Below are positions 1 to 7,779 of a DNA stretch of 64,000 nt, one piece after another. The translations under genes and the position numbers were made by a program. Under the pieces are notes generated by a model, which saw only the letters and a program-made list of their open reading frames with translations, made no database searches and was not told the DNA's origin. Source of the stretch: Desulfomicrobium escambiense DSM 10707 (GTDB lineage Bacteria; Desulfobacterota; Desulfovibrionia; Desulfovibrionales; Desulfomicrobiaceae). Every line of letters begins with the position of its first letter. The stretch's first letter is position 1. The stretch is taken from NCBI RefSeq assembly GCF_000428825.1, contig NZ_AUAR01000007.1, positions 148,956 through 212,955 of the forward strand. Direction: 5' to 3'.

Positions 1-582
1 GCCGCCAACCACCTTGCCCTGGCCATGCGCAACAGCCTGGAGTTCCGCAAGACCAAGGCCCGGGCCGACCATGACGGCCTGACGCGCATCTCCAATCGTC
101 ACCATTTTGACATGCGGCTGCGCGAAGAACTCAAGCGCCACCAGCGCCACCAGGACGAACTGAGCCTGATGATGATCGACCTGGACTACTTCAAGTCCGT
201 CAACGACACCTACGGCCATCAGGCCGGCGACATGGTGCTCAAAGAGGTCGGCCGCATCCTGCAGAAGACCCTGCGCGAATCCGACTTCCCGGCCCGTTAC
301 GGCGGGGAGGAGTTCGTGGTCATCCTGCCCCAGACCAGGGAGGACCAGGCCTGGACCCTGGCTGAACGACTGCGCGCCGTCATCGGGCAGACCGTGTTCC
401 GCGTGCAGCGCAAGCGGTTCAGGGTCACGGCCTCCATCGGTATCGCCGGCGTGCAGCCCGGCGCCCTGGCCAAGCCCGAGTCCCTCATCTTCAAGGCCGA
501 CCAGGCCCTCTACCTGGCCAAGGCCAGCGGACGGAACATGGTCTGCTGCTCGGCCATCGAGGAGACGTCCGTGGCGCACTGA
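1..582 (+). CDS. Diguanylate cyclase GGDEF domain, 5' truncated by window edge
   Basis: The frame is open from base 1, so only the last 193 residues are present. They form an almost complete GGDEF domain, which makes cyclic di-GMP from two GTP. The signature GGEEF lies at residues 101-105 of the visible part. An inhibitory I-site RxxD (R92, D95) sits exactly five residues before it, so product feedback is likely. The acidic metal-binding region (DLDYFKSVND) is also intact, which argues for an active enzyme. The first residues look like the end of a sensory or linker helix (for example GAF or PAS), but the sensor itself is outside the window. A strong hairpin terminator follows. Confidence 0.93.
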   Translation, partial: AANHLALAMRNSLEFRKTKARADHDGLTRISNRHHFDMRLREELKRHQRHQDELSLMMIDLDYFKSVNDTYGHQAGDMVLKEVGRILQKTLRESDFPARYGGEEFVVILPQTREDQAWTLAERLRAVIGQTVFRVQRKRFRVTASIGIAGVQPGALAKPESLIFKADQALYLAKASGRNMVCCSAIEETSVAH

Positions 583-606
583 AACGAAGATTTGTCCCGA
601 AGAACG

Positions 607-649
607 CGAATGGCCGCGGGCTGAGACACGCCCGCGGCCATTCGTTTTT
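607..649 (+). terminator. Intrinsic terminator after the GGDEF gene
   Basis: A perfect 15-bp stem (CGAATGGCCGCGGGC and its complement) with an 8-base loop is followed by TTTTT on the plus strand. It separates the cyclase from the convergent TRAP operon. The minus-strand side has no U-tract, so it mainly stops plus-strand transcription. Confidence 0.9.
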
Positions 650-654
650 CCGTG

Positions 655-1929
655 CTACCTGAGGATCGACGGCAGCCAGGTTGAGATGACCGGAATGTAG
701 GTCACCATCAGCAGGCAGAGGAAGAGCAGGGCGAGAAACGGCAGCACGGACCGGGCGATCTCCGTCAGCGGCTTGCCGGTAATGCCCATGGCCACGAAGA
801 GGTTCAGGCCGAAGGGGAAGGTCAGGAAGCCGATCTCGACGTTGACGATCATCATGATGCCCCAGGCCACGGGGTCGATGCCGAAATGGGTCAGCATGGG
901 CAGGAAGATGGGCGTGAGGACCAGGATGGAGGTCACGATGTCCATGACGCAGCCGATGAGCAGCAGGAGCACGTTGACCAGAAAGAGAAAGACGTACTTG
1001 TTGCCGATGTGCGCGCTGATGAACTGGGCGGCCTGGGCCGGCAGCTGCTCCCGCGTCAGCAGCCAGATGAAGGGCATGGCGCAGGCGATGATGAACAGCA
1101 GGGCCGAGGACAGCACCGCGCTCTTGACCAAGATGGCCCGGAACTTGGCCCAGGTCAGGGAGCGGTAGACGAAGGTCTCGACCAGCAGGGCGTAGACCAC
1201 GGACACCCCCGCCGCCTCGGTGGGCGTGAAGATGCCCGAGTAGATCCCGCCCAGAACGATGACCGGCATGGCCAGCCCCCACAAGGCCCGGCCGAGGATG
1301 CGCATGGTCTCCCCGAAGGAATGGGAGGACGTCGCCCCCCAGCCGTGGCGCCGGGCCATGTACAGGGCGAAGGCGCCCAGCACGACGACGCGCACCACGC
1401 CGGGCACGACCCCGGCCATGAACATGTCGCTGACCGAGGTGTTGCCCACCAGGGAATAGAGGACCATGGGGATGGACGGCGGGATGAGGATGCCCAGGGT
1501 GCCGGCGCTGGTGATGAGGCCGATGCTGAACTTCTCGTCGTAGCCCGCGCGGATGAGGGCCGGGATCATGATACTGCCAACGGCGATGACCGTGGCCGGG
1601 CTCGACCCCGAGATGGCCGCGAAGAACATGCAGGTCAGGATGCCGGCCAGGGCCAGGCCGCCCCGGAAGCGCCCCACGCAGGCGTTCATGGACTCGACGA
1701 GATAATGCGCGATGCGCCCCTCGGCCATGATGTTCCCGGCCAGGATGAAGAACGGGATGGACAGGAGCAGGAAGTTGTCCAGGCCGCGGAAGAGCTGCTG
1801 CACCAGGGCCGTCAGGGGCACGTTCATGAACAGCGTCACTGCCCCGGCCGTGGTGGCCAGGACAACGATGGCGATGGGCGTGGACAGCAGGAGCAGTCCC
1901 AGAAAAACGCAGACGATGAACCAGACCAT
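655..1929 (-). CDS. dctM: TRAP transporter large permease DctM
   Basis: 424-residue, strongly hydrophobic protein of the DctM family, the 12-segment sodium-coupled permease of tripartite ATP-independent periplasmic transporters. It begins MVWFIV; the stop codon of dctQ shares one base with this ATG (TGATG), so translation is coupled. The longer open frame upstream lies inside dctQ and is not used. Family features such as the ISGSSPAT stretch and the FTPTEAA motif are present. With dctQ and dctP it forms a complete importer. Lying divergent from D-lactate dehydrogenase, it may carry lactate or another 2-hydroxy acid; that substrate is inferred from context. Confidence 0.93.
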   Translation of the reverse strand: MVWFIVCVFLGLLLLSTPIAIVVLATTAGAVTLFMNVPLTALVQQLFRGLDNFLLLSIPFFILAGNIMAEGRIAHYLVESMNACVGRFRGGLALAGILTCMFFAAISGSSPATVIAVGSIMIPALIRAGYDEKFSIGLITSAGTLGILIPPSIPMVLYSLVGNTSVSDMFMAGVVPGVVRVVVLGAFALYMARRHGWGATSSHSFGETMRILGRALWGLAMPVIVLGGIYSGIFTPTEAAGVSVVYALLVETFVYRSLTWAKFRAILVKSAVLSSALLFIIACAMPFIWLLTREQLPAQAAQFISAHIGNKYVFLFLVNVLLLLIGCVMDIVTSILVLTPIFLPMLTHFGIDPVAWGIMMIVNVEIGFLTFPFGLNLFVAMGITGKPLTEIARSVLPFLALLFLCLLMVTYIPVISTWLPSILR

Positions 1930-2426
1930 CAGGCCCCCTCCCCTTCTCCGCCGGCAAGGACGATGCGCACCTGCTCCCAAGCCTTGTGGCCAAAACGTGC
2001 GGCGATGCTGAGCCCGAAGACGGGAATGGGCAGATAGGCCACCCACATGGGCAGGCCGAGGGCTGCCATGGTCATGCCGTAACGGGCCAGCAGCGCGGTC
2101 TGCTCCCAGCCGAACCAGGCGATGACCAGCATGACCGCGGCGCTCAGAAGGTTGGCCAGGGCGCGCAGGCCCGCGCCGACGCGTCTGGGGGCGTACTGGG
2201 TCACGGCCTCCATGGAGAAATGCGCCCCGTGTTTCACGGCCATTCCCGCCCCGGCGAAGGTGGCGAAGACTACGAGGTAGCGGCTGCCTTCGTCGAACCA
2301 GTCGAAGGTCAGACCAAGGAAATAGCGGGTCAGGACCTGGATGGTCGTGCCCACGGCCAGGAGCAGGAGCAGGCCGCCCACGGCCAGCTCTTCCAGATTG
2401 CCGAGAATGTTCAGAAACTTCTTCAT
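1929..2426 (-). CDS. dctQ: TRAP transporter small membrane subunit DctQ
   Basis: 165-residue four-helix membrane protein of the DctQ family, which pairs with DctM. I start it at MKKFLN. A longer frame reaches 2486, but that extra segment encodes a terminator-like hairpin and no convincing protein. The typical DctQ pattern is visible: a first helix, then TRYFLGLTFDWFDEGSRYL and GAHFSMEAV. The gene overlaps dctM by one base. A hairpin with a U-tract between dctP and this gene probably lowers its expression relative to the binding protein. Confidence 0.88.
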   Translation of the reverse strand: MKKFLNILGNLEELAVGGLLLLLAVGTTIQVLTRYFLGLTFDWFDEGSRYLVVFATFAGAGMAVKHGAHFSMEAVTQYAPRRVGAGLRALANLLSAAVMLVIAWFGWEQTALLARYGMTMAALGLPMWVAYLPIPVFGLSIAARFGHKAWEQVRIVLAGGEGEGA

Positions 2427-2435
2427 GTCGCTCTC

Positions 2436-2462
2436 AAAAAAGGCAGGGCCCGCAGGCCCTGC
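2436..2462 (-). terminator. Intercistronic terminator-like hairpin between dctP and dctQ
   Basis: Read on the minus strand, an 8-bp GC stem (GCAGGGCC/GGCCCTGC) with a 4-base loop is followed by six Ts. It lies inside the operon, 54 bases after the dctP stop and just before the dctQ start. Partial termination or 3'-end protection here would give more binding protein than membrane subunits. The role is inferred from position. Confidence 0.75.
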
Positions 2463-2516
2463 ATCGTTGGCATCATATGCGGCCACGGCACCGGGTCCGG
2501 GGCCGTCAGCAGAAGC

Positions 2517-3572
2517 CTATTTACTGTACTCGCTCACCTTGGCCACGATCAGGTCGTAGTAGCGCTTGCCCGCCCACTTGCCGAACTTGGGGTCGTTCGG
2601 GATGGTACCGGCCTGCTGGGCGAACTTCTCGTGCACGGGCAGGACCGCGTCGTGGAAGGCCTGACGCTCTTCGGGCGTCAGTTCGGCGATGGTCGCCCCG
2701 AACTTGTCCTTGGCCAGCTGTTCGAGCTCCGCGCGCATCTTCGTGTTCTCGGAGCGGTTGATGTCCTCGGCGATCTTGGCCGCATCGACGAAGATCTTCT
2801 GCTGCTCCGGAGTCAGGCTTTCCCAGACCGGCAGGCTGACCATCTTGTACAGGCAGGTCAGGGAGTGGGAGGAACGCGTGAGGAACTTGGCCACTTCCGT
2901 GAACTTCATCATGACCGAGGTCGGGATGGGGTTCTCCTGCATGTCCACGGCGCCCTGCTGCAGGGCCGTGTACAGTTCGGGGAACGGGATGCCCACGGGG
3001 TTGGCGCCCAGGGCCCGGAAGCTGTCCAGGAAGACGGGGGAGTCCATGACGCGCACGCGCACGCCCTTCATCTGCTCAGGCGACGTGATGGTGCGGTCGC
3101 GCACGCCGAAATCGCGCATCTCGTTCTCGGCGTAGCCGATGGGCATGAGCCCCATCTGCGGCATGAGGGCGTCCATGACGGTCTTGAACTCCTCGTCGGC
3201 CAGGACCTTGTAGGCCACCTCCTTGCTCGGGAAAAGGAAGAAGAGGTCCAGCAGTCCCACCTGCGGGATGAGGTTGGACATGACCGCCGTGGTGCAGTCC
3301 ATCATGTCCAGGGTGCCGAACTGGACCTGCTCCAGCATGGAGCGCTCGTTGCCGAGCTGGCCCAGGGGGAAGACCTCGATCTTGATCTCGCCCTTCGTCT
3401 CCTTCTCGACGTGCTCGGCGAAGGCCAGTGCCGCGCGGTGCATGGGGAAGGGCTTGTTGTCGATCTGGGTCGGGGCGATGTGGCCGAACTTCAGGACGCG
3501 CGCGGCCTGGGCCGAGACGGCGCAGAACAGGGCCAGGACCAGGAACAGGATCGCAACTCCTTTCGCTTTCAT
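2517..3572 (-). CDS. dctP: TRAP transporter substrate-binding protein DctP
   Basis: 351 residues with a clear Sec signal peptide (MKAKGVAILFLVLALF..., cleavage likely after AQA near residue 23). The mature part is a DctP-family periplasmic binding protein: LKFGHIAPT at the start, the ligand-binding Arg region VRVRVMDSPVFLDSFRALGANPV, and QQGAVDMQENP. It captures a carboxylate and hands it to DctQM. First gene of a three-gene operon, divergent from the D-lactate dehydrogenase gene across a 275-bp control region. Ligand identity cannot be read from the sequence; a lactate-like acid is a guess from its neighbour. Confidence 0.93.
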   Translation of the reverse strand: MKAKGVAILFLVLALFCAVSAQAARVLKFGHIAPTQIDNKPFPMHRAALAFAEHVEKETKGEIKIEVFPLGQLGNERSMLEQVQFGTLDMMDCTTAVMSNLIPQVGLLDLFFLFPSKEVAYKVLADEEFKTVMDALMPQMGLMPIGYAENEMRDFGVRDRTITSPEQMKGVRVRVMDSPVFLDSFRALGANPVGIPFPELYTALQQGAVDMQENPIPTSVMMKFTEVAKFLTRSSHSLTCLYKMVSLPVWESLTPEQQKIFVDAAKIAEDINRSENTKMRAELEQLAKDKFGATIAELTPEERQAFHDAVLPVHEKFAQQAGTIPNDPKFGKWAGKRYYDLIVAKVSEYSK

Positions 3573-3847
3573 TGGGGACTCCTGCGGAACCGTGCTGAAC
3601 GATCTCGTCGCAACAGCACAACCCTCTGTTTTTATTGATTATATTGAAAAAAAGACCGTATGCGAAGTATAAACAATTATCGATCGTCGCGTCCCTTGGC
3701 AACCCTTTTCTGACCATCGGTCACTCCGACAGAAGGGCGGAAAACGCGGCGCATTGACTTCAACACAACCGGCACCTAGTGATTCTGACTTTCAAGCATA
3801 CCCGCCCCGGCTCAGCGTTTCCGGGGCCTTGACCATACGGAGCGACC
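3573..3847. promoter_or_regulatory. Divergent control region between dctP and D-lactate dehydrogenase
   Basis: 275 bp without a gene, less GC-rich than its flanks, serving both divergent transcripts. At 3711-3723 it has a perfect 13-base inverted repeat, TGACCATCGGTCA (5-bp arms around ATC), a good operator candidate for a dimeric regulator. On the minus strand TTGCCA and GATAAT stand 15 bases apart, a weak promoter for dctP. No sigma-54 element was found here, unlike in front of lldG. Confidence 0.45.
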
Positions 3848-6646
3848 ATGCTGCCACCAGATCTTTGCGCCGGGCTGGCGCGCATCCTGCCCCCCGACCG
3901 CGTCCACCTCGATGCCGTGCGTGCACGCGTGTTCGCCCTGGACGCGAGCATCTACCAGCCCCGCGCCAGGGCCGTCGTGGACATCGAGCGCGAAGCCGAA
4001 GTCCTGGCCCTGCTTGAGCTGATGCGCGTGCACGGCGCAGGCGTGACCTTCCGCGGCGCGGGCACGAGCCTCAACGGACAGGCCACGGGCGAGGACATCG
4101 TGGCGCGCATCCGCGGGCCGCGGTGGCGGGACCATAAGGTGCTGGAGGAGGGACGCTTCATCCGCCTGGGCTGCGGGCTGACGGGCGGCGAGGCCGACGC
4201 GCTGCTGGCGCCCTTCGGGCGGCGCATCGGCCCGGACCCGGCCTCGGCCGCGGCCGCGACCATCGGCGGCATCGTCGCCAACAACGCGGCGGGCATGTGC
4301 TGCACCGTGGACCAGAACACCTTCGCCACCTTGCGCTCCCTGCGCGTCATCCTGGCCGACGGCGCGGTTCTCGACACCGGCGACGCGGACAGCGTGGCGG
4401 CCTTCCGCGCCAGCCACGCCCCCGTCCTGGAGCGCCTCACGGCCCTGCGCGAACGCATCATGGCCGACCCGCAGCTCGCGGCGCGCATCCGGCGCAAGTA
4501 CTCCATCAAGAACACCACGGGCTACGCCGTGAACGCCCTGACCGAGTGCGAGGACCCCGTCGACATCCTGACCCACCTCATGATCGGCTCCGAGGGGACG
4601 CTCGGCTTCGTCAGCTCCGTGACTCTGGAGACCGTGCCCGTTTTCCCCCTGCGGGCCACGGCCCTGGTGGTCTTCCCCGACCTCGACGCCGCGGCACGGG
4701 CGGTCATGGCCCTGCGCGGCTGCTGCCCGGTGCAGGCCGCCGAACTGCTGGACCGCACCTCCATCCGCGCCGTTGAGAACCTGCCCGCCGCCCCGCCCCT
4801 GCTGCGCGAACTGGGTGACGACGCCTGCGCCGTGCTCATGGAGACCCGCGCGACAGACCCGGAAACCCTGCGGCGCAACACGGCTGACATTCTCGCCGCC
4901 CTGGAGGGCATTGCGCAGGTCGCCCCGGCGCGCTTCACCACGGACGGGGCCGAATGCGAACGGCTGTGGGCCGTGCGGCGCGGACTCTTCTCGGCCGTGA
5001 GCAGCTACCGGGCCGCCGACGAGTACGTCATCACCGAGGACATCAATATCCCGGTGGAGCGCCTGGCCGAAGGGTGCGCGGCCTTCAGGCGCCTCTTCGC
5101 CCGCCACGGCTACGAAGCCGGGGTCATGGGGCACGCCTTCCACGGCAATTTCCACTTCACCCTGCCCACGCGCATCAGCGACCCCCGCGAACTGGACCGC
5201 CTGCACGGCTTCCTGGACGATCTGGCCGAGGTCATCACCCGCGACTTCGACGGCTCCCTCAAGGCCGAACACGGCACGGGCCGGGCCATCGCGCCCTACG
5301 TGCGTCTGGAGTGGGGGGACACGGTCTACGCGGTCATGCGCGAGATCAAGGCCCTGCTGGACCCGCACGGCGTCCTCAACCCCGGCGTCATGTTCGACGA
5401 GGACCCGCACGCCCACCTGCGGGGGCTGAAACTCCCCCTGACCAGCCACCCGCGCATCGACATGTGCGTGGACTGCGGTTTCTGCGAGCCTGTCTGCCCC
5501 TCGCGGCACATGGCCTTCACCCCGCGTCAGCGCATCGCGGCCTGGCGGGAGATCAGCCGGTTGGAACAGGATGGCCGAAGCGACGAGGCCCGACATTGGC
5601 GCGCCGCCTTCGCGGAACTGGGCGAATCGACCTGCGCCACGGACGGCCTGTGCACGACCCGCTGCCCCCTGGCCATCGACGTGGCGTCCTTCATCCGCGA
5701 CCTGCGCCACGACGCCCTTTCTCCGGCGGCCCGCACCGTCGCCAACGCCGCGGCCGGCCATTTCGCAGGCGCAACGGCCCTGGCCCGGACCGCCCTCGGC
5801 ACGGCCGACCTGGCGCACCTGGCCCTGGGGCCCGAAAAACTCGAATCCGTGAGTCGCATCATGACCAGGCTGAGCGGACAGCGCCTGCCTGGCTGGATGC
5901 CCGGCCTGCCCCGGCCGGCAGCTCGGATCGTGCGGAAACCCGCCGCCGAGCACAGGGAGACCGTCGTCTACCTGCCGTCCTGCGCCACGCGCACCATGGG
6001 CGACACGCGCCGCGCCCCTGCCGAGAGTCTGGTCGAGGTCACGGTGCGCCTGCTGGAGCGGGCCGGCTTCGCCGTGCGCATCCCTGACGGCGTCGAGGGC
6101 CTGTGCTGCGGCAAGGCCTTCGAAACCAAGGGTCTGTATGCCCAAGCCGAGACGAAGCTGCGCGAACTGGAGCGGGCCCTGCACGCCGCGTCGGACAACG
6201 GCCGACACCCCGTCCTGTGCGACACAAGCCCATGCCTGGCGCGTATGAAAAAGGATATCCGGGGCCTGTCGCTGTTCGAGCCCGTCGAGTTCGCCCGCGT
6301 CTTCCTGCTCCCCCGGCTGCGCTTTCAGCCGGTGGATCGGCGCATCGCCCTGCACCCGACCTGCTCCACCCGCCTCATGGGCCTGGCCGACGCCTTCCAC
6401 GAACTGGCCCGCGGCCTGGCGGTGGAAGTCGTCCTGCCGCGGGGGATTCTGTGCTGCGGCTTCGCCGGCGACAAGGGCTTCCACCGCCCGGAGCTGAACG
6501 CCTCGGCCCTGGCCGGTCTGGCCGAGCAGGTCCGGGACTGCGCCGAAGGCTACTCGACCTCGCGCACCTGCGAGATCGGACTGGCAATCCATGGGGGCAT
6601 CCCGTACCGCAACATCCTCTACCTGCTGGAGGAATGCTCCAGATAG
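3848..6646 (+). CDS. FAD/Fe-S D-lactate dehydrogenase (Dld-II type)
   Basis: 932-residue fusion oxidoreductase. Domains in order: FAD-binding type 4 domain (about 40-260; GAGTSLNGQATG, TIGGIVANNAAGMCC), FAD-oxidase C-terminal domain (about 270-520; GHAFHGNFHFT, EHGTGRAIAPYV), two iron-sulfur motifs (CVDCGFCEPVCP near 539 and CATDGLCTTRCP near 596), then cysteine-rich CCG domains (LCCGKAF near 751, LCCGFAGDKG near 868). This is the architecture of the quinone-linked D-lactate dehydrogenase first described in Shewanella (SO_1521). It oxidises D-lactate to pyruvate at the membrane. Another 2-hydroxy acid such as glycolate is possible, but the neighbouring lldG-lldEF genes favour lactate. Single gene, divergent from the TRAP operon. 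Confidence 0.9.
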   Translation: MLPPDLCAGLARILPPDRVHLDAVRARVFALDASIYQPRARAVVDIEREAEVLALLELMRVHGAGVTFRGAGTSLNGQATGEDIVARIRGPRWRDHKVLEEGRFIRLGCGLTGGEADALLAPFGRRIGPDPASAAAATIGGIVANNAAGMCCTVDQNTFATLRSLRVILADGAVLDTGDADSVAAFRASHAPVLERLTALRERIMADPQLAARIRRKYSIKNTTGYAVNALTECEDPVDILTHLMIGSEGTLGFVSSVTLETVPVFPLRATALVVFPDLDAAARAVMALRGCCPVQAAELLDRTSIRAVENLPAAPPLLRELGDDACAVLMETRATDPETLRRNTADILAALEGIAQVAPARFTTDGAECERLWAVRRGLFSAVSSYRAADEYVITEDINIPVERLAEGCAAFRRLFARHGYEAGVMGHAFHGNFHFTLPTRISDPRELDRLHGFLDDLAEVITRDFDGSLKAEHGTGRAIAPYVRLEWGDTVYAVMREIKALLDPHGVLNPGVMFDEDPHAHLRGLKLPLTSHPRIDMCVDCGFCEPVCPSRHMAFTPRQRIAAWREISRLEQDGRSDEARHWRAAFAELGESTCATDGLCTTRCPLAIDVASFIRDLRHDALSPAARTVANAAAGHFAGATALARTALGTADLAHLALGPEKLESVSRIMTRLSGQRLPGWMPGLPRPAARIVRKPAAEHRETVVYLPSCATRTMGDTRRAPAESLVEVTVRLLERAGFAVRIPDGVEGLCCGKAFETKGLYAQAETKLRELERALHAASDNGRHPVLCDTSPCLARMKKDIRGLSLFEPVEFARVFLLPRLRFQPVDRRIALHPTCSTRLMGLADAFHELARGLAVEVVLPRGILCCGFAGDKGFHRPELNASALAGLAEQVRDCAEGYSTSRTCEIGLAIHGGIPYRNILYLLEECSR

Positions 6647-6749
6647 CCGGAATGGCTCAGATGAATGACACGGCTCTCCGCCTGCCCATGCACGGCTCAC
6701 GTTGGCAGGCATTACTTGGTGCGGTGCCGGAAGACGTCAAAGGCATAGA

Positions 6750-6850
6750 TCCCCGCCTTCGCGGGGATGACGTGTTCCAGATGCGTCATGCTGCAACATG
6801 TCCGCGATGTCCTCAGGCTCCACACCGGGTCATCCCCGCGAAGGCGGGGA
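6750..6850. repeat. REP-like palindrome pair, TCCCCGC variant
   Basis: Two 18-base hairpins, TCCCCGC-CTTC-GCGGGGA at 6750-6767 and TCCCCGC-GAAG-GCGGGGA at 6833-6850. They are reverse complements of each other and both continue into GATGAC(C/G)-type flanks. Such twin copies facing each other about 100 bp apart resemble REPIN units moved by RAYT transposases. A related pair with an ATTCCCGC core lies at 25.8 kb. Confidence 0.8.
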
Positions 6851-7095
6851 TCCATTGGCCGGACGACTCCGCTCGCGTCCGTCCTGCAACGGACGGAATC
6901 CGCATCGTTCTGAGCATCCGGCTCCGCCTTGCTGCACCGGACACCACGGACTCCGTTCTACACCAAAACTAATCAGGCCCCCTCTGCGGAGTTTGCCCCA
7001 CAGATCCTGGGTGAAATCCCCCACCTTCACCCGACTCCTTCCCCGCCTCATCACCCAACCAGCTGAAAACACATCACGAAAGTGCCCGGCATTTC

Positions 7096-7110
7096 TGGCA
7101 CGCATCCTGC
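7096..7110 (+). promoter_or_regulatory. Sigma-54 promoter of lldG-lldEF
   Basis: TGGCACGCATCCTGC matches the -24/-12 consensus TGGCACG-N4-TTGC at all key bases, with the required 10 bases between GG and GC. Transcription would start near 7122, about 25 bases before the lldG ATG and ahead of its AGGAGG. Expression therefore needs RpoN and an enhancer-binding activator; none is encoded in this window. The lactate operon of Desulfovibrio vulgaris is known to be under sigma-54 control. Confidence 0.82.
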
Positions 7111-7146
7111 CTAAGATACGGCAAACGAAATCACCCAGGAGGACGT

Positions 7147-7779
7147 ATGGGACCAACCCCAGAGGTTTTGGAAAAATTCAGGAAAAAAGCGGAACTCGTC
7201 TCGGCCATCGTTTCGGAAGTTGATTCCATGGCCCAGGCCATTGCCTATACTGTCGACCTGTGCACCCAGAAAGAGGCCTGCCAGCTGCTCATGAGCGGAT
7301 GCGAGGAGTCCCTTTCGGACAGGGGCCATGACCTGTGCGAACTCAAGCAGTGGGGCAAAGTCATCGCCGCCCCGGCCCTGAACGACGCCGACATGGCCGA
7401 ACTGGTCAAGCAGGCCGCCAGCCGCGGCATCTCGGTCATCAAGGAAGGGATGCGCAAGAACCTGGCCGGCATCGACATCGGATTCACCATGGCCGACTAC
7501 GGCATCGGCGAGACCGGGAGCCTGGTCATCGACTCCTCCAGCGAGGAACTGCGCCTGGCGACCATGATCAGCGAAATCCACGTCGCGGTCATTCCCAAGT
7601 CCCGCATCCGGGCCACGGCCGAGGACATGTACGACGAGATCAAGGGCTTCCAGAGCCGCAAGCCCAACTATCTGGCCTTCGTCACCGGCGCGAGCCGCAC
7701 GGCCGACATCGAACGCGTTCTGGCCCTGGGCGTGCACGGGCCCCTGGAACTGCACATCCTGATTCTGGAGGACAAATAA
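7147..7779 (+). CDS. lldG: LUD-domain lactate utilization protein LldG/LutC
   Basis: 210 residues, one LUD domain over most of its length (GIGETGSLVIDSSSEELRLA; TGASRTADIERVLALGVHGP near the C-terminus). LutC/LldG proteins are the small subunit of the non-flavin, iron-sulfur L-lactate dehydrogenase complex LldEFG/LutABC, which oxidises L-lactate to pyruvate. Strong ribosome site AGGAGG seven bases before the ATG. The stop TAA shares its last base with the ATG of the next gene (TAATG), so the two subunits are translationally coupled. The arrangement matches the DVU3032-DVU3033 pair of Desulfovibrio vulgaris. Confidence 0.9.
   Translation: MGPTPEVLEKFRKKAELVSAIVSEVDSMAQAIAYTVDLCTQKEACQLLMSGCEESLSDRGHDLCELKQWGKVIAAPALNDADMAELVKQAASRGISVIKEGMRKNLAGIDIGFTMADYGIGETGSLVIDSSSEELRLATMISEIHVAVIPKSRIRATAEDMYDEIKGFQSRKPNYLAFVTGASRTADIERVLALGVHGPLELHILILEDK

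Larger units (their letters stand above)
6647..7146. other. 500-bp gap with an inverted repeat pair and the lldG promoter
   Basis: No convincing gene. The first half holds two copies, in opposite orientation, of a palindromic REP-like element (6750-6767 and 6833-6850). The second half is less GC-rich and ends with a sigma-54 promoter (7096-7110) and the lldG ribosome binding site AGGAGG. Confidence 0.7.

Noticed and set aside
886..2037. A 383-codon plus-strand open frame across dctM
   Set aside because: Antisense shadow of the TRAP permease, very rich in Gly, Asp, Gln and His, no ribosome site and no motif.
3812..6712. A 966-codon open frame on the minus strand
   Set aside because: It is the complement of the D-lactate dehydrogenase gene. 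High GC leaves the opposite strand free of stops; its composition (Gly, Ala, Arg, His, Gln) has no protein family character.
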